Below are positions 1 to 5,786 of a stretch of 5,786 nt of DNA, piece after piece. The stretch spans positions 1 to 5,786 of the forward strand of contig JAILPU010000225.1 of assembly GCA_024699395.1 (NCBI GenBank). Direction: 5' to 3'. The notes beneath the pieces are model-generated. The model saw only the letters and a list, made by a program, of their open reading frames with translations, did no database searches and was not told where the DNA came from. Source of the DNA: Lachnospiraceae bacterium (GTDB lineage: Bacteria; Bacillota; Clostridia; Lachnospirales; Lachnospiraceae). A program made the translations under genes and the position numbers. Each line of letters begins with the position of its first letter. Positions within the stretch are counted from its first letter, which is position 1.

Positions 1-957
1 GATTATTATCATGGAAAGACCCTGCTCCAACTTAATCTTACGGCATTTGCTCCTAAGCTCTGAAACGCTTATGCCGGGAGTATCGTCGATAATAAGCTTA
101 CTTCCCGCAATGGCTCCCGCAGAGGGGATAAGATTTTCCCAATCCCTGTCGTTAAGCTGTCCTGTTCTTAACTTCTGGGCATCAACTCCGGATTCCAGTG
201 AAAACAGACGGTTAACCAGCATCTCGGAACTCATTTCCAGACTGAATATAGCCACAGGATATTTATTCTTAATGGCCACATTCTGAGCTATATTAAGAAC
301 AAAAGCAGTCTTACCCATTGAAGGTCTGGCGGCGATAAGCACCAGATCCGACTTCTGGAAACCTGCGGTCTTGTAATCAAGATCGATAAAGCCGGAAGGT
401 ATACCCGTAACGCTTCCCGTCTGTTTGGAAGCCTGCTCTATATTGTTAATGGCATCAAGAACCACTTTTTTTATGGGCTTGATGTCGCCGGTATTTCTTT
501 TTGAAACAAGCTTAAATACGTTTTTTTCAGTTTTTTCCAGTATGGACTCAAGGTTGTCTTTGCCGCTGTAGCAATCGTTGGATATATCCTCAGTAAGATG
601 TATAAGGCGCCTTAATACAGCCTTCTCATATACTATATTGGCATAATATCTAATGTTTGCGGAAGTAGGTACAATATCTATAAATTCCTTGATATACTCT
701 AAGCTTGCCACCTCATCGGGTACAGCTTTTTCTCTGAGCTTATTCTGGAGAGTGACAAGATCCACGGGCTGATTCTGCTCGTTGAGTTCCACCATGGTAT
801 CAAATAAAATACCGCACTGCTTATTGTAAAAATCTTCGCCGGTAATGATATCCGCCGCTTTCGAAATGGCATCCCTGTCCAAAAGCATGGAGCCTATAAC
901 AGACCTTTCTGCTTCGGTACTGTTGGGTAATACCCTTCTTATTACATTTTCATCCAT
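1..957 (-). CDS. dnaB: Replicative DNA helicase DnaB, N-terminal 319 residues (3' end outside window)
   Basis: This is the ring-shaped hexameric helicase that unwinds DNA at the replication fork (called DnaC in Bacillus). The frame stays open from ATG at 957 to the window edge, so the C-terminus is missing. Residues about 8-110 form the DnaB N-terminal domain (begins LPNSTEAERSVIGSMLLD). A linker follows, then the RecA-like ATPase core from about 180. Walker A is ARPSMGKT around residues 210-217, with K216 and T217 contacting nucleotide. IFSLEM (237-242) is the conserved segment carrying the putative catalytic Glu241. The window stops after SMIII at 319, exactly where the Walker B Asp of the usual DYLQL motif is expected. 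No intein interrupts the Walker A region. The start lies 2 nt after the rplI stop. A Shine-Dalgarno-like GGAAGA (964-969) inside the last rplI codons sits 6 nt from the ATG, which points to translational coupling. Identification is secure. Confidence 0.96.
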   Translation of the reverse strand, partial: MDENVIRRVLPNSTEAERSVIGSMLLDRDAISKAADIITGEDFYNKQCGILFDTMVELNEQNQPVDLVTLQNKLREKAVPDEVASLEYIKEFIDIVPTSANIRYYANIVYEKAVLRRLIHLTEDISNDCYSGKDNLESILEKTEKNVFKLVSKRNTGDIKPIKKVVLDAINNIEQASKQTGSVTGIPSGFIDLDYKTAGFQKSDLVLIAARPSMGKTAFVLNIAQNVAIKNKYPVAIFSLEMSSEMLVNRLFSLESGVDAQKLRTGQLNDRDWENLIPSAGAIAGSKLIIDDTPGISVSELRSKCRKIKLEQGLSMIII

Positions 958-959
958 AA

Positions 960-1406
960 TTATTCTTCCGTAACTTTAACCTTCAAAACTCCCGTAACCT
1001 GGGGATGAAGCTTGATATTCACATCATAATTTCCGAAGTTCTTAATGCTCTCATTAAGAACAATCTTCTTCTTATCAAGCTCTATGCCGTAGGCTGCAGC
1101 ACATGCTGTTACTATTTCTTTACCGGATACGGAACCGAAGGTTTTGCCGTTTCCGCCGGCTTTTATCTTAACTTCAATAACTTTGTCGGCAAGGGTCTCC
1201 TTAAGAGCCTTGGCTGCTTCAAGCTTCTCGGCCTCAACCTTCTCATCATTTGCTTTCTTGAGTTTAAGGTCGTTTAAGTTGGCGCCGTTTGCCTCCACAC
1301 CTATTTTCTTGGGCAGGATAAAATTCCTTGCATATCCGTCATTAACATCGACTATCTGGCCTTTTTTGCCCAGCTTTTTTTCATCCTGTAATAAAATGAT
1401 CTTCAT
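960..1406 (-). CDS. rplI: 50S ribosomal protein L9
   Basis: L9 is a large-subunit protein that binds 23S rRNA near the base of the L1 stalk and helps maintain reading frame. At 148 aa it matches the usual bacterial length of about 149. The N-terminal rRNA-binding domain (1-40) carries the family signature, including GYARNFILPK at 24-33 after the Gly/Lys loop LGKKGQIVDV. A Lys/Glu/Ala-rich connecting helix spans about 42-74. The C-terminal domain (75-148) contains GKTFGSVSGKEI from residue 87 and ends in the typical VTGVLKVKV strand. The ATG at 1406 is supported by a strong AGAGGTG site (1412-1418), 5 nt away. That site fills the 17-nt gap after gdpP, so the genes are almost certainly co-transcribed. 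dnaB begins 2 nt downstream. Nothing is missing or unusual. Confidence 0.98.
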   Translation of the reverse strand: MKIILLQDEKKLGKKGQIVDVNDGYARNFILPKKIGVEANGANLNDLKLKKANDEKVEAEKLEAAKALKETLADKVIEVKIKAGGNGKTFGSVSGKEIVTACAAAYGIELDKKKIVLNESIKNFGNYDVNIKLHPQVTGVLKVKVTEE

Positions 1407-1423
1407 AAAAACACCTCTTCGAT

Positions 1424-3475
1424 TTATATTTCTCCGTTTTCAAGCATTGTATCAATGTTGGACTTAAGGACACCGATGGCTTCAACCACTCCCATGCCCT
1501 CAAACTGGCATGCGGCAGCATTAAGATGACCTCCGCCGCCCATTCTTTCCATAATAATCTGAACGTTGACTTCGTCCATACTTCTTGCGCTTATATATAT
1601 CTTTCCCTGATAATCCGTAAGAACAAAGCTGGCCTTAACACCCTTGATATTAAGGAGCTCATTGGCAGCCTGTGCGCCGATAACAGTAGGGCTGGGACAG
1701 TCGTCCGCAGTGCAAAGTGAAATTGCAAATACGTTCTTGTATATCTCTGCCTGACTGACAGCGTCGGCTCTTGCTTTATATTCCGATGCATCCTCTCTGA
1801 AGAGCTTTCTGACTCTGGTGACATCCGCACCGTTTCTTCTTAAGAAAGCTGCTGCCTCAAAGGTTCTTACACCTGTCTTGGTGACAAAATTATTGGTATC
1901 CACCACGATACCCGAATACATACAGTCGGCTTCCTCGGATTTGATCTTAACATTCTCATAGGAATACTGAAGAATCTCGGAAACCATCTCGCAGGCACTT
2001 GAGGCATAGGGCTCCACATAGGAAAGGGTTGCATTCTCTATGGTATCGCTGCCTGCCCTGTGGTGATCAAGAACCACCACCGACTTACAGAATCTTAAAA
2101 GTTCCGGGCACTCAGTGAGCTCGGGCTTGTTAACATCCACAACAACAAGAACTGTATCGGTATTGGCCACCTCGATAGCCGCAGTGTTGTTAATGATCAT
2201 ATCATCATCATAGTCGGGATTATTTTTAAAGAGTTCAACAAGAGGAGCCACCGCGGGAGTAACCTCTGTGAGAACTATGTGAACCTTCTTGTTAATGGTT
2301 TTGGCAAGACGATAAATACCCACTGCTGAACCGAAACTGTCAACATCGGGCATTCTGTGTCCCATTACAAGAACCTTGTCCTTGGCACTCATAATCTCCT
2401 GAAGAGCATGAGCCTTAACACGGGCCTTTACACGGGTGTTTTTCTCAATCTGCTGGCTCTTTCCTCCGTAATAGGTAATGGTGATGGGTGTCTTTATTAC
2501 TGCCTGATCTCCGCCTCTACCAAGAGCAAGATCGATGGCATTTCTGGCAAACTCATAATTCTGGGCATAGGTAAGTCCGTCAAGACCCATACCGATACTT
2601 AAGGTAACCGCAATCTCATTGTCAATCTTAACGGTCTTAACGTCCTCAAGAATATCGAATCTGGCCTCCTGAAGCTTGATTACCGACTTCTTACGCATGA
2701 TAACGAGGAACTTGTCCTTCTCCAGCTTTTTACATATTCCGTCAAAACCGGAAATGTATTTATTCACCTTTCTGTCTATAAGAGCGGTAAGCAGTGAACG
2801 TTTTACTTCGTCGATACTCTCCAAAGCTTCATCATAGTTGTCAAGATAGATCATTCCCACTGCAAGGCTCTGATCGTCCACTTCCTTTAAAGCTATATGA
2901 AGCGCCGTAACATCATAGAGATAAAGAGCTATAAGACATCCCTCGTAATCCTTGGCATCGATTATATCGCTTGTCTTCGCCATCTCATTTAAAGGTATTT
3001 TTATAAGCTTTGCCTTGTATTCCCTGCCGTCATATTCCATCTCATATTCGGCTTCGGTGGTGTTTAAATCCATGGGAAGGCGTTCCTTGGTGATGGTGGG
3101 GAAAAGACTTGTTATGGATTTGGTATATCCCTTTTCCTGATGCACCACATCCTCAAAGCTTTTGTTCATCCACATCACTCTGCCCGTATCATCCAAAAGA
3201 GCATAGGGAATGTCGAATTCCTTTAATAGATTCTTCTGTATCTGCCCGTATTCCGTGGCAAAACTTATAAGCTCATTAATAATTATGGGTCTGTTCAAAA
3301 AATAAAGGCTAAGGGTGATAATAAAATAGAATACCAGGAATGCTGAAAGAACCGCACCTGCTCTGACGTCGAGAAAATATATCGTCACATTAATAGCCGC
3401 AAGCAAAACTCCAAGATATATACAAAACTGAAGATAAGTTCTTATACGACCCTTTAATCGAATACGCTGATTCAT
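1424..3475 (-). CDS. gdpP: Membrane-bound cyclic-di-AMP phosphodiesterase GdpP (PAS / degenerate GGDEF / DHH-DHHA1)
   Basis: GdpP (YybT family) hydrolyses the second messenger c-di-AMP to pApA, controlling osmolyte uptake and cell-wall stress tolerance. The 683 residues have the full family architecture. Two membrane helices lie at about 11-35 and 38-60. A PAS-like domain follows at about 80-195 (heme-binding in some homologues). The GGDEF-like domain spans about 200-330, with the signature replaced by LEKDKF (251-256), as is normal for GdpP, which is not a cyclase. The DHH phosphoesterase runs from about 360 and the DHHA1 domain from about 580. Metal-ligand candidates are all present: H373, D377 and D379 in GHRMPDVDS, D447, the DHH triad 470-472, and D526 in VVDTNNF. 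GGGGH occupies 646-650. The ATG at 3475 has an AAGGGAG site (3482-3488) 6 nt upstream. It is first in the gdpP-rplI-dnaB order typical of Firmicutes, with its own promoter. Confidence 0.96.
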   Translation of the reverse strand: MNQRIRLKGRIRTYLQFCIYLGVLLAAINVTIYFLDVRAGAVLSAFLVFYFIITLSLYFLNRPIIINELISFATEYGQIQKNLLKEFDIPYALLDDTGRVMWMNKSFEDVVHQEKGYTKSITSLFPTITKERLPMDLNTTEAEYEMEYDGREYKAKLIKIPLNEMAKTSDIIDAKDYEGCLIALYLYDVTALHIALKEVDDQSLAVGMIYLDNYDEALESIDEVKRSLLTALIDRKVNKYISGFDGICKKLEKDKFLVIMRKKSVIKLQEARFDILEDVKTVKIDNEIAVTLSIGMGLDGLTYAQNYEFARNAIDLALGRGGDQAVIKTPITITYYGGKSQQIEKNTRVKARVKAHALQEIMSAKDKVLVMGHRMPDVDSFGSAVGIYRLAKTINKKVHIVLTEVTPAVAPLVELFKNNPDYDDDMIINNTAAIEVANTDTVLVVVDVNKPELTECPELLRFCKSVVVLDHHRAGSDTIENATLSYVEPYASSACEMVSEILQYSYENVKIKSEEADCMYSGIVVDTNNFVTKTGVRTFEAAAFLRRNGADVTRVRKLFREDASEYKARADAVSQAEIYKNVFAISLCTADDCPSPTVIGAQAANELLNIKGVKASFVLTDYQGKIYISARSMDEVNVQIIMERMGGGGHLNAAACQFEGMGVVEAIGVLKSNIDTMLENGEI

Positions 3476-3515
3476 ATATTACTCCCTTTCAAGGTTTTCC
3501 CCTCATACGTAAATC

Positions 3516-3528
3516 TTAAAGGCTTTAA
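3516..3528. repeat. Small perfect palindrome TTAAAG-G-CTTTAA beside the predicted gdpP start site
   Basis: Two 6-nt arms (3516-3521 and 3523-3528) are exact inverted repeats around one central base. They sit just downstream of the predicted transcription start (about 3531) of the gdpP operon. The position would suit a repressor operator, but the arms are short and AT-rich, so chance is a real possibility. I recognise no specific regulator site. Confidence 0.3.
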
Positions 3529-3537
3529 AACAGATTA

Positions 3538-3566
3538 ATTATACCAAAAAATAATTAGTTTATCCA
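3538..3566 (-). promoter_or_regulatory. Predicted sigma-A-type promoter for gdpP-rplI-dnaB (extended -10)
   Basis: On the minus strand a perfect -10 TATAAT (3538-3543) is preceded by TGG (3544-3546), giving an extended -10 element. At 17-nt spacing lies TGGATA (3561-3566), a 4/6 match to TTGACA. The spacer is AT-rich with a run of six T. The predicted transcript would start near 3531, leaving an untranslated leader of about 55 nt before gdpP. The position, just downstream of the hydA terminator and upstream of the first housekeeping gene, fits well. It is predicted from sequence alone. Confidence 0.75.
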
Positions 3567-3601
3567 TAATGAATTGTTGCTTCCGGTTTATGGGTATAAG
3601 A

Positions 3602-3628
3602 AGAGGCATCGCCTAAAGCGATGCCTCT
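3602..3628 (-). terminator. Rho-independent terminator after hydA
   Basis: A perfect 11-bp stem (AGAGGCATCGC at 3602-3612 paired with its complement at 3618-3628) closes a 5-nt loop. It begins 16 nt after the hydA stop codon. On the minus strand the stem is followed by TCTTATA, a short, imperfect U-tract; the end of the stem itself (CTCT) adds pyrimidines. On the plus strand no T-run follows, so it should act in the hydA direction. It separates the hydrogenase operon from the gdpP promoter, which starts about 35 nt further on. Confidence 0.82.
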
Positions 3629-3644
3629 CAAAATGCATATCAAA

Positions 3645-5417
3645 TTAAACTTCGGGGAATCTTTCCCTGGCCGCATAAGTTGTGTGAAGAAGCTCATGTG
3701 CCTTGTGGGAATTGGGCTCTCCAAGGAAGTTCTCGTAAAGAGCCTTAATCTGGGGATTATTGTGTGACTGACGGATAGTCTGTCTCTCATCCTCAGAGTA
3801 AAGAGCCTTTGCTCTCTTCTCCTTGTAGGTATCCATGATATCGTCATCCTCATCGGGTAAGAAACAGCTTCTTACATAAGGCTGTCCGCCACCGTTTATA
3901 CATCCGCCGGGACAACCCATGATCTCGATGAAGTGATATTTGCTCTTTCCTTCTCTGATCTCGTCCAAAAGAACCTTTGCGGAACGCATTCCCGAAGCAA
4001 GAGCCACATTTACGGTAGTACCGTTAATATCAAGAGAAGCCTCTCTGATACCGGCCTCATGACCTCTTACCTCTGTAAATACGATATCCTCTTTTTCCTT
4101 GCCTGTAAGCTTAAAGTAAACTGTTCTGAGAGCCGCCTCCATAACACCTCCGGTAACACCGAAGATAACAGCAGCACCTGAATAATCACCCATGATATCC
4201 TGATCCCATTCCTCATCGGGAAGACGATTAAAGAGGATACCGCTTCTCTTGATCATTCTTGCGAGCTCTCTTGTGGTGATAACAGCATCAACATCATTTA
4301 AGCCGTTAACCTTAAGCTGCTCTCTTTCCTTTTCCACCTTCTTGGCAACACAAGGCATAACGGAAACCACGAAAATATCTTCGGGATTTATATTGTTCTG
4401 CTGTGCCCAGTAAGACTTTATAACAGCACCCTGCATCTGATGAGGGGACTTGCAGCTTGAAAGGTGAGGGAGAAGATCTCCGTAATTGTACTCTGCGTAA
4501 TTGATCCATCCGGGTGAGCAGGATGTAATCATAGGAAGAACTCCGCCGTTTGTTATTCTTCCAAGAAGCTCGGTTCCTTCCTCCATAATGGTAAGGTCAG
4601 CACCGAAGTTAACATCATATACTCTCTCGAAACCAAGACGTCTCAAAGCAGCGATCATCTTGCCTGTAACGGGAGTACCGATGGGATAACCGAACTCCTC
4701 TCCGAGAGTTGCTCTTACAGCCGGAGCGGCCTGAACAATAACATGCTTTCCTTCCTTGAAAGCACGGTCGATCTTTCCGATTTCGGAATTCTCCATAAGT
4801 GCACCTGTGGGACATACGTTTACGCACTGTCCGCACTGGATGCAGGGAGACTCATTAAAGCTTCTGTCTGCAGCGGGAGCTACGAAAGTCTCAAAGCCTC
4901 TGTTCTCAAAGCCGAGGATTCCGAGACCGTGAGCATTTTTACATCTCTCAACGCAACGGCCGCAAAGGATACATTTGGAAGTATCTCTTACAAGACCGGG
5001 AGCTATCTTATCAATATGAACCTCGGAGTGCCCGCCTGCAAAAGCATCATCTCTTGCTCCTGTAAGAGAAGCAACATGAAGAAGTTCGCACTGGCCGTTC
5101 TTGTCACACTGCTGGCAGTTCTTGTTGTGGTTTGAAAGGAGAAGCTCCACGCTGTCACGTCTTGCTTCTATTGCCTTGGGTGAAGAAATCTTAATCTCCA
5201 TTCCCTCACTGACAGGGTATACGCAGCTGGCTACAAGGCCTCTTGCTCCTGTTACCTCAACAAGGCACACACGGCATGAACCCTGGTTGCACTCTCCGTG
5301 GTTAAATGCACACAGAGAGGGGATTTCATAGCCACATTTCTTGGCTGCTTCCAATATTGTAAGTCCGGCTTCAACCTCATAAGGGATGCCTTCAATTTTT
5401 ATATTAATCATTCCCAT
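3645..5417 (-). CDS. hydA: [FeFe]-hydrogenase catalytic subunit (HydA / HndD-like)
   Basis: This cytoplasmic enzyme catalyses 2H+ + 2e- to H2 at the H-cluster and is the catalytic subunit of an NAD(P)H-linked, probably electron-bifurcating complex. Its 590 residues begin with a [2Fe-2S] domain (C36, C48, C51, C65; extra C43). A His/Cys [4Fe-4S] site follows (H97, C101, C104, C110), then two ferredoxin-type [4Fe-4S] motifs (C149/C152/C155/C159 and C192/C195/C198/C202). The H-cluster domain carries L1 TSCSPGW (298-304), L2 MPCVAKKVE (354-362) and L3 with C502, C506 and GGGQP. Proton-path residues C300, E280, E283 and S320 align with clostridial CpI. A small-subunit-type tail (about 545-590) ends the protein; there is no C-terminal thioredoxin-like domain as in the longer Thermotoga HydA. 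L1 has Ser301 where a ligand Cys is usual. GGATGA (5424-5429) lies 6 nt from the ATG at 5417, favouring it over Met3. It follows hydB by 20 nt. Confidence 0.95.
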   Translation of the reverse strand: MGMINIKIEGIPYEVEAGLTILEAAKKCGYEIPSLCAFNHGECNQGSCRVCLVEVTGARGLVASCVYPVSEGMEIKISSPKAIEARRDSVELLLSNHNKNCQQCDKNGQCELLHVASLTGARDDAFAGGHSEVHIDKIAPGLVRDTSKCILCGRCVERCKNAHGLGILGFENRGFETFVAPAADRSFNESPCIQCGQCVNVCPTGALMENSEIGKIDRAFKEGKHVIVQAAPAVRATLGEEFGYPIGTPVTGKMIAALRRLGFERVYDVNFGADLTIMEEGTELLGRITNGGVLPMITSCSPGWINYAEYNYGDLLPHLSSCKSPHQMQGAVIKSYWAQQNNINPEDIFVVSVMPCVAKKVEKEREQLKVNGLNDVDAVITTRELARMIKRSGILFNRLPDEEWDQDIMGDYSGAAVIFGVTGGVMEAALRTVYFKLTGKEKEDIVFTEVRGHEAGIREASLDINGTTVNVALASGMRSAKVLLDEIREGKSKYHFIEIMGCPGGCINGGGQPYVRSCFLPDEDDDIMDTYKEKRAKALYSEDERQTIRQSHNNPQIKALYENFLGEPNSHKAHELLHTTYAARERFPEV

Positions 5418-5423
5418 ATTCTA

Positions 5424-5437
5424 TCATCCATCCCTTT
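5424..5437 (-). promoter_or_regulatory. Ribosome-binding region deciding the hydA start
   Basis: The 20-nt hydB-hydA gap holds two Shine-Dalgarno-like stretches. AAAGGGA (5431-5437) is 13 nt from the ATG at 5417, which is too far to be ideal. GGATGA (5424-5429) is 6 nt away, the normal distance. A second in-frame ATG (Met3, 5411) would be 12 nt from the nearer site, so the upstream ATG is preferred. A third ATG at 5430 is out of frame with hydA and soon meets a stop. Confidence 0.55.
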
Positions 5438-5786
5438 CTACTTTTTCTCTATAGCGTTCATGCGGCAGGTACTGATACATGCGCCACACTTTAAGCACTT
5501 CTCGGTATCGATGGCAAATGACGCCAGTTTGTGACCTTCTGCAGTGTAATCGGTTCTCTCGATACAGTTTGCGGGACATCCCTTTGCACAGAGACCGCAT
5601 CCCACGCACTTATCCTTATCGATATGATACTGCATAAGGCTCTTGCATACGTGAGAAGGGCACTTCTTGTCAACGATATGCGCAATATATTCATCTCTGA
5701 AATGCTTGAGGGTGGAATTAACAGGGTTTGCTGCAGTCTGACCCAAAGCGCAGAGTGAGTTTGTCTGAACAGTCTTGGAAAGTTCC
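5438..5786 (-). CDS. hydB: NADH-dehydrogenase-like hydrogenase subunit HydB (NuoF family), C-terminal 115 codons only
   Basis: The frame is open from the window edge to TAG at 5438-5440; the first full codon is 5785-5783. HydB binds NAD(H) and FMN and passes electrons to HydA. Those domains lie outside the window. What is visible starts with the end of the NuoF-type domain: SLCALGQTAANPV, whose Cys (fragment residue 12) is normally the last ligand of the NuoF [4Fe-4S] cluster. A CPSHVC element follows (Cys 42 and 47), then two ferredoxin-type [4Fe-4S] motifs: C60/C63/C66/C70 followed by Pro, and C97/C100/C103/C107 followed by Arg. This C-terminal two-cluster extension distinguishes hydrogenase HydB-type subunits from plain complex I NuoF. 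A TTG codon at 5746 could be misread as a start, but homology clearly continues upstream of it. HndC is the equivalent name in NADP-reducing hydrogenases. Confidence 0.92.
   Translation of the reverse strand, partial: ELSKTVQTNSLCALGQTAANPVNSTLKHFRDEYIAHIVDKKCPSHVCKSLMQYHIDKDKCVGCGLCAKGCPANCIERTDYTAEGHKLASFAIDTEKCLKCGACISTCRMNAIEKK

Noticed and set aside
11..286. Plus-strand open frame of 91 codons
   Set aside because: It lies wholly antisense to the conserved dnaB ATPase core and its product resembles no family I know.
1423..1447. Possible internal promoter before rplI (TATAAA around the gdpP stop)
   Set aside because: No acceptable -35 lies at 16-18 nt, and a start from it would fall on or beyond the rplI ribosome-binding site.
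1005..1467. Two overlapping plus-strand open frames (90 and 107 codons)
   Set aside because: They are antisense to rplI, a full-length conserved gene; Phe/Leu-rich products are expected from the complement of a Lys/Glu-rich gene.
3560..3853. Minus-strand frame of 97 codons overlapping the 3' end of hydA, the terminator and the gdpP promoter
   Set aside because: It is an out-of-frame shadow of hydA that runs through the terminator stem-loop; it has no recognisable domain.
4743..5135. Plus-strand open frame of 130 codons, the longest antisense frame
   Set aside because: It covers the Cys-rich ferredoxin region of hydA on the other strand; its Ser/Cys/Ala-rich product is what a complement of such a region gives.
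5744..5746. TTG as the start of a 102-residue stand-alone two-cluster ferredoxin
   Set aside because: The same frame continues upstream to the window edge with NuoF-family sequence (TNSLCALGQTAANP spans the TTG), so this is the tail of HydB.
1..5786. Search for CRISPR arrays, insertion sequences, tRNAs, riboswitches, att sites or a novel system
   Set aside because: About 97% of the window is coding for five recognisable genes, and the one 169-nt gap is explained by a terminator and promoter; no direct repeats, transposase remnants or structured RNA were seen.

Overview
The window looks like ordinary chromosomal DNA from an anaerobic, fermentative Gram-positive bacterium of the class Clostridia. 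A Lachnospiraceae-like host is my guess from protein style and the moderately AT-rich composition; no 16S or other marker is present. All five genes lie on the minus strand, so transcription runs from high to low coordinates.

Region 1 (5786 down to 3645) is the end of a hydrogenase operon. It holds the C-terminal 115 codons of a HydB/NuoF-like flavoprotein subunit, then after a 20-nt gap the complete catalytic [FeFe]-hydrogenase subunit HydA (590 aa). HydB would take electrons from NADH and HydA would use them to reduce protons, probably together with reduced ferredoxin in an electron-confurcating complex. A HydC-like subunit would be expected further upstream, outside the window. The operon closes with a stem-loop terminator whose 11-bp stem is perfect (3602-3628).

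Region 2 (3476-3644) is the only intergenic space of any size, 169 nt. It holds that terminator, an extended -10 sigma-A-type promoter firing towards gdpP, and a small 13-nt palindrome next to the predicted transcription start.

Region 3 (3475 down to 1) is the conserved Firmicutes housekeeping cluster gdpP-rplI-dnaB. It encodes a membrane c-di-AMP phosphodiesterase, ribosomal protein L9 and the replicative helicase, the last cut by the window edge just before its Walker B aspartate. The genes are tightly packed (17-nt and 2-nt gaps), so they are very likely co-transcribed, with translational coupling of rplI and dnaB.

I see no mobile element, CRISPR array, RNA gene or novel defence-like system. 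The most notable point is in HydA: the H-cluster L1 motif reads TSCSPGW, with Ser where the best-studied enzymes have the second Cys of TSCCP.
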